From: Kitasatospora fiedleri
Lineage (GTDB): Bacteria; Actinomycetota; Actinomycetes; Streptomycetales; Streptomycetaceae
DNA length: 64,000 bases
Reading direction: 5' to 3'
Assembly (NCBI RefSeq): GCF_948472415.1
Contig: NZ_OX419519.1
Span: 5,547,001-5,611,000 of the forward strand
In this document: one piece after another, positions 15,761 to 23,347 of the stretch
Position numbering within the stretch: the stretch's first letter is position 1
How the letters are laid out: each line of letters begins with the position of its first letter
Position numbers and translations under genes: made by a program
The notes under the pieces: model-generated
Database searches by the model: none
The model's input: the letters and a program-made list of their open reading frames with translations, nothing else
Told to the model about the DNA's origin: nothing

Positions 15761-18325
15761 TCAGCGGTCGGCGGCCTGCGCCTTCAGCGCCCGCTCCACG
15801 CCCGCCCGGGCCTCGACGACCTGGCGGCGCAGGGCCGGGGACGGGTCCGCGGCGGCGAGCCAGGCGTCGGTGGCGTCGAGGGTGGCCTGCGAGACCGCGT
15901 AGGAGGGGTAGAGCCCGCCGATGATCTGCTGCGAGATCTCGTGGCTGCGGGTCTCCCAGACCTGCTTGACCGAGGCGAAGTACTTCTCGGTGTAGGCGGC
16001 CAGCAGCTCCCGCTGGTCGGCCTGCTGGAAGCCGGCGATGACGGCCTCCTGGACGTAGTTGGTCAGGGTGTCGGAGTCGACCACCGACGCCCACGCCTCG
16101 GCCTTGGCCCCGGCGGTGGGCCGGGCCGCCCGGCAGGTCGCGGCGTGCTCCTGCCCGGAGGAGGTGTTGTCGCTGGCGAGTTCGGCGTCGATCGCCGCCT
16201 CGTCCGCGCGCCCGGTGGCGACCAGGCGGGTGAGCAGGCTCCAGCGCAGCTCGGTGTCGACGGCCAGGCCCTCGATCTCGACCGAGCCGTCCAGCAGCCC
16301 GGCCAGCAGCGCCAGCTGCCCGTCGGTGCGGGCGGCGCCGGCCAGCGTGCGGGCCCAGGCGAGCTGGTGGTCGCTGCCGGCGGGGGCCGCGCGCAGGGAG
16401 CTCTCCGCGGCGGCGGCCCAGCGCTCCAGGCCGCTCTCGCGCCAGGCGGGGTCGGCGTACAGCTCCAGGGCGAGCTTGACCTGGCGCTGGACGGACTGCA
16501 CCACGCCGATGTCGCTCTCGCGCGGCAGGCCGGAGAGGGCCAGCGAGAGGTAGTCGCGGGTGGCGAGTTCGCCGTCGCGGGTCATGTCCCAGGCGGAGGC
16601 CCAGCACAGCGCGCGCGGCAGCGAGTCGGCGAAGTCGCCGAGGTGCTCGGTGACGACGGCCAGCGAGTCGGCGTCGAGCCGGACCTTCGCGTAGGAGAGG
16701 TCGTCGTCGTTGAGCAGCAGCACGGCGGGCCGGGCCCGGCCGGCCAGCTGCGGGACCTCGGTGCGCCCGCCGTCGACGTCGAGCTCGATCCGGTCGGTGC
16801 GCACCAGCTTGCCGTCGGTGAGCTCGTACAGGCCGACGGCGATCCGGTGCGGGCGCAGCACGGCCTCGCCGCGGGCGCCGGCGGGGAGGGCGGGGGCCTC
16901 CTGGAGGACGGCGAAGGACTCGATGGTGCCGTCCGCGGCGACGGTCAGCTCGGGGCGCAGCACGTTGATGCCGGCGGTCTCCAGCCAGGCCCTGGACCAG
17001 GTCCGCAGGTCGCGGCCGCTGGCCTCCTCCAGGGCGCCGAGCAGGTCGGCGAGCCGGGTGTTGCCCCAGGCGTGGCGCTTGAAGTAGGCGCGCACGCCCT
17101 GGAAGAAGGCGTCCTGGCCGACGTAGGCGACCAGCTGCTTGAGCACCGAGGCGCCCTTGGCGTAGGTGATGCCGTCGAAGTTGACCTGGACGTCCTCCAG
17201 GTCGTTGATCTCCGCCATGATCGGGTGGGTGGAGGGCAGTTGGTCCTGCCGGTAGGCCCAGGTCTTCATCTGGTTGGCGAAGGTGGTCCAGGAGTGCGGC
17301 CACTTCGAGCCGGGGGCCTCGGCCTGGCAGACGACCTCGGCGAAGGTGGCGAAGGACTCGTTCAGCCACAGGTCGTTCCACCACTCCATGGTGACGAGGT
17401 CGCCGAACCACATGTGGGCGAGCTCGTGCAGGATGGTCGCGGCGCGGGCCTCGTAGGAGGCGTCGGTGACCTTGGAGCGGAAGACGTACTGGTCGCGGAA
17501 GGTGACGGCGCCCGCGTTCTCCATCGCGCCGGCGTTGAACTCCGGGACGAACAGCTGGTCGTACTTGGCGAACGGGTAGGGGAAGTCGAACTTCTCCTGG
17601 AAGTAGTCGAAGCCCTGCCGGGTGACGGCGAAGATCGCGTCGGCGTCCAGGTGCTCGCGCAGCGACGGGCGGCAGTACACGCCGAACGGCACGTGCTGGG
17701 CGCCGTTGTCGTAGCTGTCGAAGACGCCGACGTAGGGGCCGGCGATCAGCGCGGTGATGTAGGTGGACATCCGGGGGGTGGGCTCGAAGGTCCACACCCG
17801 GGTGTCGCCGTCGCCGGCGGGCTCGGGGGTGGGGGAGTTGGAGACCACGACCCAGCCGGCCGGGGCGGTGACGGTGAAGGCGAAGGTGGCCTTCAGGTCG
17901 GGCTGCTCGAAGCTGGCGAAGACGCGGCGGGCGTCCGGGACCTCGAACTGGGTGTAGAGGTAGGTCTCGCCGTCGGCGGGGTCGACGAAGCGGTGCAGGC
18001 CCTCACCGGTGTTGGTGTAGGCGCAGTCGGCGACCACCCGCAGCTCGTTCTCCGCGGCCAGGCCGGGCAGCGCGACGCGGCTGTCGGCGAAGTTCTCCAG
18101 CGGCAGGGCGCGGCCGTTGAGGACGATCTCCGTCACGGCGGGGGCGACCAGGTCGATGAAGGTGGAGGCGCCGGGTTCGGCGGCCTTGAACCGGACCACG
18201 GTGGTGGACCGGAAGGTGCCGCCCTCGCGCGCGGAGCTCAGGTCGAGCTCGATCTCGTACGCGTCCACGGCCAGGAGTGCGGCCCGGGTGCGGGCCTCCT
18301 CACGGGTCAAGTTGGTGCCAGGCAC
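15761..18325 (-). CDS. pepN: Aminopeptidase N (M1 zinc metallopeptidase)
   Basis: 854 residues, the normal length for the actinobacterial enzyme. It removes N-terminal residues from peptides in the cytoplasm. The N-terminal beta domain carries DAYEIELDLSS and GLHRFVDPADGETYLYTQFE; the catalytic domain has the gluzincin motif HELAHMWFGDLVTMEWWNDLW with the third zinc ligand in WLNESFATF, and an exopeptidase motif region GAMENAGAVTF. The C-terminal helical ERAP1-like domain follows. GTG at 18325 is chosen since GAAGGAG lies just upstream; longer in-frame starts have no such site. It converges with the two-component system and shares the palindromic terminator. Confidence 0.96.
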   Translation of the reverse strand: MPGTNLTREEARTRAALLAVDAYEIELDLSSAREGGTFRSTTVVRFKAAEPGASTFIDLVAPAVTEIVLNGRALPLENFADSRVALPGLAAENELRVVADCAYTNTGEGLHRFVDPADGETYLYTQFEVPDARRVFASFEQPDLKATFAFTVTAPAGWVVVSNSPTPEPAGDGDTRVWTFEPTPRMSTYITALIAGPYVGVFDSYDNGAQHVPFGVYCRPSLREHLDADAIFAVTRQGFDYFQEKFDFPYPFAKYDQLFVPEFNAGAMENAGAVTFRDQYVFRSKVTDASYEARAATILHELAHMWFGDLVTMEWWNDLWLNESFATFAEVVCQAEAPGSKWPHSWTTFANQMKTWAYRQDQLPSTHPIMAEINDLEDVQVNFDGITYAKGASVLKQLVAYVGQDAFFQGVRAYFKRHAWGNTRLADLLGALEEASGRDLRTWSRAWLETAGINVLRPELTVAADGTIESFAVLQEAPALPAGARGEAVLRPHRIAVGLYELTDGKLVRTDRIELDVDGGRTEVPQLAGRARPAVLLLNDDDLSYAKVRLDADSLAVVTEHLGDFADSLPRALCWASAWDMTRDGELATRDYLSLALSGLPRESDIGVVQSVQRQVKLALELYADPAWRESGLERWAAAAESSLRAAPAGSDHQLAWARTLAGAARTDGQLALLAGLLDGSVEIEGLAVDTELRWSLLTRLVATGRADEAAIDAELASDNTSSGQEHAATCRAARPTAGAKAEAWASVVDSDTLTNYVQEAVIAGFQQADQRELLAAYTEKYFASVKQVWETRSHEISQQIIGGLYPSYAVSQATLDATDAWLAAADPSPALRRQVVEARAGVERALKAQAADR

Positions 18326-18430
18326 TCGCAGGACTCCTTCGTCAGGGCTCGGGTTACCGGGAATCCTCCCATGCGCGTAACGATCCGTGTTCGTGCTTGA
18401 CTCCCCCTCCGAGCAGTACCGGAGCATAGA

Positions 18431-18455
18431 GTTCAGAAGTTGAAGCTGAACTTCT
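18431..18455. promoter_or_regulatory. Overlapping inverted repeats upstream of rok7B7
   Basis: AGAAGTT-N7-AACTTCT (18435-18441 and 18449-18455) overlaps GTTCAG-N9-CTGAAC (18431-18436 and 18446-18451). Both are perfect and lie 35-60 bases before the ROK gene start. A candidate operator for autoregulation or for divergent control of pepN; the binder is inferred only. Confidence 0.5.
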
Positions 18456-18488
18456 CAGGAACAGCAAGTGCGCCCTGGAGGGTGGAAC

Positions 18489-19658
18489 ATGTCGACGGAC
18501 ACACCGGGATCGCAGTCCTCGCTGCACCGGGCCAATCTCGAACGGGTGCTGCGGGCTGTGCGGATGGCCGGATCGCTGACCCAGGCGGAGATCGCCCGGG
18601 GCACGGGGCTGTCGGCCGCGACGGTGTCCAACATCGTCCGCGAACTGAAGGAGTCCGGCACCGTGGTGGTGGCCGACACCTCCTCGGGCGGGCGGCGGGC
18701 GCGCAGCGTTTCGCTGAGCGGGGACGCGGGGATCGTGGTGGGCGTGGACTTCGGGCACACCCACCTGCGGGTGGCGGTCGGCAACCTGGCGCACCGGGTG
18801 CTCGCCGAGGAGAGCGAGCCGCTGGACGTGGACGTCTCCGCGCAGCAGGGCTTCGACCGCGCCGAGCGGATGGTGGAGCGGCTGCTGAGCCAGGCCGGCT
18901 TCCCGGCGGACAAGGTGATCGGGGTGGGCCTGGGCGTGCCGGGCCCGATCGACGTGGAGACCGGGGCGCTCGGCTCGACCGCGATCCTGCCGGGCTGGAC
19001 GGGCGTGATGCCGGGCCAGGAGCTGTCCGGGCGGCTGGGCATGCCGGTGCACGTGGACAACGACGCCAACCTGGGCGCGCTGGGCGAGCTGGTGTGGGGC
19101 GCCGGGCGGGGCCTGGGCGACCTGGCGTACATCAAGGTGGCCAGCGGCGTGGGCTCCGGCCTGGTGATCAACAGCCAGATCTACCGGGGCCCGGGGGGCA
19201 CCGCGGGCGAGATCGGGCACATCACGCTGGACGAGGCGGGGCCGGTGTGCCGCTGCGGCAACCGGGGCTGCCTGGAGACCTTCGTGGGCTCCCGCTACCT
19301 GCTCAACCTCTTGAACGCCAACCACCCCGGCGAGCTGACCCTGGGCAGGGTGGTGCAGCTGGCCCAGCAGGGCGACCTGGGCTGCCGCCGGGTGATCGCC
19401 GACGCGGGCCGGCAGATCGGGATGGGCGTGGCGACCCTGTGCAACCTGCTCAATCCGCGCCGGGTGATCCTCGGCGGCGATCTCGCCGAGGCCGGTGAAC
19501 TGGTGCTTTCCCCGATCCGGGACTCGGTGGCACGGTACGCGATCCCCAGTGCCGCCCGGCAGCTGTCGGTGGTCCCGGGGACGCTCGGTGGCCGGGCCGA
19601 GGTGCTCGGCGCGCTCGCCCTGGTGATGAGCGAGATGGGCGAGAGCGGGGTGCTCTGA
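18489..19658 (+). CDS. rok7B7: ROK-family regulator next to the xylose-type transporter (Rok7B7-like)
   Basis: 389 residues. It has an N-terminal winged helix (LTQAEIARGTGLSAATVSNIVRELK) and a complete ROK domain: VGVDFGHTHLRVAVGNLAH, DNDANLGALGELVWGAG, GVGSGLVINSQIYRG and the zinc motif CRCGNRGCLE. The start is ATG at 18489 after GGAGGG. It lies directly upstream of xylFGH in the same direction, the arrangement known for Streptomyces Rok7B7, which is reported to affect xylose uptake, carbon catabolite repression and antibiotic production. Unlike the other ROK regulator in this window, it keeps the zinc cysteines. The effector and exact regulon here are inferred from family and context. Confidence 0.9.
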   Translation: MSTDTPGSQSSLHRANLERVLRAVRMAGSLTQAEIARGTGLSAATVSNIVRELKESGTVVVADTSSGGRRARSVSLSGDAGIVVGVDFGHTHLRVAVGNLAHRVLAEESEPLDVDVSAQQGFDRAERMVERLLSQAGFPADKVIGVGLGVPGPIDVETGALGSTAILPGWTGVMPGQELSGRLGMPVHVDNDANLGALGELVWGAGRGLGDLAYIKVASGVGSGLVINSQIYRGPGGTAGEIGHITLDEAGPVCRCGNRGCLETFVGSRYLLNLLNANHPGELTLGRVVQLAQQGDLGCRRVIADAGRQIGMGVATLCNLLNPRRVILGGDLAEAGELVLSPIRDSVARYAIPSAARQLSVVPGTLGGRAEVLGALALVMSEMGESGVL

Positions 19659-19759
19659 CCGGGACCGGCCGTCGGCCGCAGGGGGGTCCGGGGGCTCGCT
19701 CGGTATCGGGTGAGCCTTCAGGAAGATAACGAAAAGGTTTGGATCCCGGGCCTTGCGGC

Positions 19760-19778
19760 TTTACTTATTGACGATAAG
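19760..19778. promoter_or_regulatory. Candidate Rok7B7 operator before xylF
   Basis: TTTACTTATTGAC (19760-19772) fits 12 of 13 positions of the degenerate Rok7B7 consensus as I remember it, and overlaps a perfect inverted repeat CTTAT-N5-ATAAG (19764-19778). It is an AT-rich island in otherwise GC-rich DNA, between the rok gene and xylF. Confidence 0.5.
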
Positions 19779-19791
19779 CTTCGTCACGGGG

Positions 19792-19820
19792 TTGACTCCT
19801 GCCCACCTCGCCGCAACATT
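19792..19820 (+). promoter_or_regulatory. Candidate xylF promoter
   Basis: TTGACT (19792-19797) and AACATT (19815-19820) with 17 bases between them, 30 bases before the xylF start and just downstream of the candidate operator. Confidence 0.5.
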
Positions 19821-19850
19821 CGCGGCTCTGTCAGGGAGGCTCCCCCCACC

Positions 19851-20945
19851 ATGAACGCAATGATGCGTCGCGTCGCCGTCGGCACTGTCGCTGTCTCGAT
19901 GGCTCTGACCATGGCCGCCTGTGGCAAGGCCGGTGACGACAAGAAGGACAGCGCCGCCTCGGGCAACAACAAGTCGATCGGCCTGCTGCTCCCGGAGAAC
20001 GCGTCCTCCACCCGGTACGAGTCCTTCGACAAGCCGTTCATCGAGGCCAAGGTCAAGGAACTCTGCGCCGACTGCAAGGTCGAGTACAACAACGCCGAGG
20101 GCTCCGCGGCCAAGCAGAAGCAGCAGTTCGACACCCTGATCGCCCAGGGCGTCAAGGTCATCATCCTGGACGCGTTCGACGCCAAGTCCACCCAGGCGTG
20201 GGTCACCGAGGCGGCCGGCAAGGGCGTCAAGGTCATCGCGTACGACCGCCTGGCCACCGGCCCGGTCTCCGCCTACGTCTCCTTCGACAACGAGAAGGTC
20301 GGCGAGCTCCAGGGCCAGGCCCTGGTCGACGCGCTGGGCGACAAGGCCGCCGACGCCAACATCGTGATGATCAACGGTGACGACGCCGACCCGAACGCCG
20401 GCAAGTTCAAGTCCGGCGCCCACAAGGTGCTCGACGGCAAGGTCAAGAAGGTCGTCTACGAGCAGAGCGGTGAGTGGAAGCCCACCGTCGCGGGCCAGAA
20501 GGTCGGCGCCGCCATCACCCAGCTCGGCAAGGACGGCTTCCAGGCCGTCTACTCCGCCAACGACGGCATGGCCGCCGCGATCATCACCCAGCTGCAGTCC
20601 CAGGGCATCAACGTCCCGGTCGGCGGCCAGGACGCGGGCCTCGACGCGATCCAGCGGATCGTCGCGGGCACCCAGTCCTACACCATCTACAAGGCGTACA
20701 AGCCGCTGGCCGACTCGGCCGCCCAGCTCGCCGTCAACCTGCTGCAGGGCAAGGACATCAAGTCCGTCGCCACCTCGACCATCGACAGCGACACCGACAA
20801 GGGCATCCCGGCCCAGCTGCTCGACCCGAAGGTCGTCACCAAGGCGAACATCAAGGACACCGTGATCGCCGACGGCCTGTACAAGGTCGCCGACATCTGC
20901 ACCGCGGACTTCGCCGCCGCCTGCACCGCGGCCGGCCTGCAGTAA
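19851..20945 (+). CDS. xylF: Xylose-type ABC transporter substrate-binding lipoprotein
   Basis: 364 residues, periplasmic-binding protein of the ribose/xylose type. The signal peptide ends in the lipobox LTMAAC, so the protein is membrane-anchored outside the cell. The mature part begins with KSIGLLLPENASSTRYESFDKPFIEAK and contains GVKVIILDAFDAKS, IAYDRLATGPVSAYVSFDNEKVG and NDGMAAAIITQLQ, all typical of XylF proteins. ATG at 19851 follows AGGGAGG by 11 bases; ATGs at 19860 and 19863 are alternatives. First gene of the importer, separated from the ATPase gene by a strong hairpin, which fits higher expression of the binding protein. The substrate is probably D-xylose, from family similarity. 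Confidence 0.92.
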   Translation: MNAMMRRVAVGTVAVSMALTMAACGKAGDDKKDSAASGNNKSIGLLLPENASSTRYESFDKPFIEAKVKELCADCKVEYNNAEGSAAKQKQQFDTLIAQGVKVIILDAFDAKSTQAWVTEAAGKGVKVIAYDRLATGPVSAYVSFDNEKVGELQGQALVDALGDKAADANIVMINGDDADPNAGKFKSGAHKVLDGKVKKVVYEQSGEWKPTVAGQKVGAAITQLGKDGFQAVYSANDGMAAAIITQLQSQGINVPVGGQDAGLDAIQRIVAGTQSYTIYKAYKPLADSAAQLAVNLLQGKDIKSVATSTIDSDTDKGIPAQLLDPKVVTKANIKDTVIADGLYKVADICTADFAAACTAAGLQ

Positions 20946-20953
20946 CACCCGCC

Positions 20954-20990
20954 GGGCGGGGGCTCCCTGACCATCCGGGAGCCCCCGCCC
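20954..20990 (+). terminator. Intra-operon hairpin between xylF and xylG
   Basis: Perfect 14-bp arms (20954-20967 and 20977-20990) with a 9-base loop, right after the xylF stop. It probably acts as a partial terminator or 3'-end stabiliser, leaving more xylF than xylGH transcript. Confidence 0.8.
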
Positions 20991-21107
20991 GCGCCGCTCC
21001 ACCCCTCAGCACCACAGCACAGCACTACCCCGTTTGCCCGGCCCGGCACGCGGGACGGCCGTGCCGGAAACGTCAGGTCCGGCACGGGACTCAAGGAGTT
21101 GGTTCAC

Positions 21108-21887
21108 GTGACAGGCGCACCCGTACTGGCGTTGCGCGGGGTCTCCAAGCGCTTCGGTGCCGTCCAGGCACTCACCGACGTGCATCTGGAGGTCCACGCG
21201 GGCGAGGTCGTCGCCCTGGTCGGCGACAACGGTGCCGGTAAGTCCACCCTGGTCAAGACCATCGCGGGCGTCCACCCGATCGACGAGGGCGTCATCGAGT
21301 GGGAGGGCAAGGCGGTCGCCATCAACCGCCCGCAGGACGCCCAGCAGCTCGGCGTCGCCACCGTCTACCAGGACCTCGCGCTCTGCGACAACCTCGACGT
21401 GGTCGGCAACCTCTTCCTCGGCCGCGAGATCAAGCGCTTCGGCACCCTGGACGAGGTCGCGATGGAGAAGCGCGCGCGCGAGCTCCTCGACACCCTGTCG
21501 ATCCGCATCCCCAGCGTCCGCATCCCGATCGCCTCGCTCTCCGGCGGTCAGCGCCAGGTGGTCGCGATCGCCCGCGCCCTGGTCGGCGACCCCAAGATCG
21601 TCATCCTGGACGAGCCCACCGCGGCCCTCGGCGTCGAGCAGACCGCCCAGGTCCTGGACCTGGTCGAGCGGCTCCGCCAGCGCGGCCTCGGCGTGATCCT
21701 GATCAGCCACAACATGGCCGACGTGAAGGCCGTCGCGGACACCGTCGCGGTGCTCCGCCTGGGCCGCAACAACGGCAGCTTCGAGGTGGCCAGCACCTCG
21801 CACGAGGAGATCATCTCCGCCATCACCGGCGCCACCGACAACGCGGTGACACGTCGTCAGGCCCGAATCGCGGAGGAATCCAAGTGA
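21108..21887 (+). CDS. xylG: Xylose-type ABC transporter ATP-binding protein
   Basis: 259 residues, a single ABC ATPase domain: Walker A GDNGAGKST, signature LSGGQRQ, Walker B VILDEPTAAL and the switch His in LISHNMAD. Enteric XylG and RbsA carry two fused ATPase domains in about 500 residues, so this is the short actinobacterial form and should work as a homodimer under the permease. The start is GTG at 21108, nine bases after AAGGAG; an earlier TTG at 21099 overlaps that site. Its stop overlaps the permease start (GTGA), so the two are coupled. Confidence 0.93.
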   Translation: MTGAPVLALRGVSKRFGAVQALTDVHLEVHAGEVVALVGDNGAGKSTLVKTIAGVHPIDEGVIEWEGKAVAINRPQDAQQLGVATVYQDLALCDNLDVVGNLFLGREIKRFGTLDEVAMEKRARELLDTLSIRIPSVRIPIASLSGGQRQVVAIARALVGDPKIVILDEPTAALGVEQTAQVLDLVERLRQRGLGVILISHNMADVKAVADTVAVLRLGRNNGSFEVASTSHEEIISAITGATDNAVTRRQARIAEESK

Positions 21888-23143
21888 GCACCGAAACCCC
21901 CACCACGCCCCCCGTCTCCCCCGCGGTGGACCCGCGCCTGCTGGTCCGCAAGGAGGGGCTGGCCGGCTACTTCGACGAGTTCGTCCGCAAGATCCGCAGC
22001 GGCGAGCTCGGCTCGCTGCCGGTGGTCATCGGCCTGATCGTGATCGCCGCGATCTTCCAGGTCAAGACCGGCACCTTCCTCAACGCCGACAACCTCACCA
22101 ACATCACCAAGTGGATCGCGGGCCCCGGCCTGATCGCGGTCGGCGTGGTGTTCGTGCTGCTGCTCGGCGAGATCGACCTCTCGCTCGGCTCGGTGGCCGG
22201 CGCCACCGCCGCCATCACCTCGGTGCTCTCGGTGCGCCAGGGCCTGAACGAGTGGCTCGCCATCGTGCTGGCGATCGCCGCCGCGATAGCCATCGGCGCC
22301 CTGCACGGCTACTTCTTCGCCAAGATCGGCGTCCCCGCGTTCGTGGTCACCCTGGCCGGCATGCTGGCCTGGAACGGCCTGCAGATGCTCGTGCTGGGCA
22401 ACCTCGGCACCGTCAACAACCCGATCGACGGCGTGGTCGCCAACCTGGACACCTACTTCCTGGGCGACGGCGACGTCATCTGGGCCTGGCTGTTCGCGAT
22501 CGTCACCATCGTGCTGTTCGCCGCCGGCCAGCTGCTCGACTCCCGCCGCCGCGCCGCCGCCAACCTGCCGGCCCGCCCGATCAGCGAGATCGCGCTGCGC
22601 ACCGGCGTGATCGGCGTCGTGGTGCTGGTCGCCGCCTACATGCTCAACCAGGACCGCGGCCTGCCGCTGCCGCTGGTGATCTTCGTCGGCATCGTCGCGC
22701 TCGGCGACTTCGTGCTGCGCCGCACCGCCTACGGCCGCCAGATCTTCGCGGTCGGCGGCGGCATCGAGGCGGCCCGCCGCGCGGGCATCAACGTCGCCTG
22801 GGTCCGGATCTCGGTCTTCATGATCTCGGCCGGCCTGGCCGGCCTCGGCGGCCTGTTCATCGCCTCCCAGCAGGGCTCCGCGGACAAGGCGCTGGGCAGC
22901 GGCAACGTGCTGATGAGCGCCATCGCCGCCGCCGTCATCGGCGGCACCAGCCTCTTCGGCGGCCGCGGCAAGACCTGGTCGGCGCTGCTCGGCATCCTGG
23001 TCATCCAGTCCATCACCACCGGTCTGGACATGATCCACGCCCAGCAGGCCATCCAGTACATGATCACCGGCGCGGTGCTGCTCGCCGCGGTGGTCCTGGA
23101 CTCGGTCTCCCGCCGCACCCAGAAGTCCCACGGCCGCGGCTGA
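21884..23143 (+). CDS. xylH: Xylose-type ABC transporter permease
   Basis: 419 residues with about ten hydrophobic segments, of the BPD_transp_2 (ribose/xylose permease) family. Typical features are LLGEIDLSLGSVAG early on, the cytoplasmic coupling segment RRTAYGRQIFAVGGGIEAAR, and AIAAAVIGGTSLFGGRGKTW near the end. GTG at 21884 overlaps the ATPase stop and has GGAGGA seven bases upstream. It forms the membrane channel for XylF-delivered sugar. Last gene of the operon; a 17-bp hairpin follows. Confidence 0.94.
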   Translation: MSTETPTTPPVSPAVDPRLLVRKEGLAGYFDEFVRKIRSGELGSLPVVIGLIVIAAIFQVKTGTFLNADNLTNITKWIAGPGLIAVGVVFVLLLGEIDLSLGSVAGATAAITSVLSVRQGLNEWLAIVLAIAAAIAIGALHGYFFAKIGVPAFVVTLAGMLAWNGLQMLVLGNLGTVNNPIDGVVANLDTYFLGDGDVIWAWLFAIVTIVLFAAGQLLDSRRRAAANLPARPISEIALRTGVIGVVVLVAAYMLNQDRGLPLPLVIFVGIVALGDFVLRRTAYGRQIFAVGGGIEAARRAGINVAWVRISVFMISAGLAGLGGLFIASQQGSADKALGSGNVLMSAIAAAVIGGTSLFGGRGKTWSALLGILVIQSITTGLDMIHAQQAIQYMITGAVLLAAVVLDSVSRRTQKSHGRG

Positions 23144-23160
23144 CCCCCCGGCCCCACCAC

Positions 23161-23210
23161 CCGGACCGCGCGACCGGCGCCCCATACCAGGGGCCGGTCG
23201 CGCGGTCCGG
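23161..23210 (+). terminator. Terminator of the xyl operon
   Basis: Perfect 17-bp arms (23161-23177 and 23194-23210), 16-base loop, 17 bases after the xylH stop. Confidence 0.85.
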
Positions 23211-23347
23211 CGCGTTCGGCCCGGGGCCACCCGAAGAGCTGGTCGGGTCGCCCGCCGCACTACGCGCCGGTAATGGACATTAGACTCGAGCGGGGCGTAC
23301 GCCCTCCGGGCCCATGCGGGCGCGAGAACTTGGACGAGGAGGAACGG

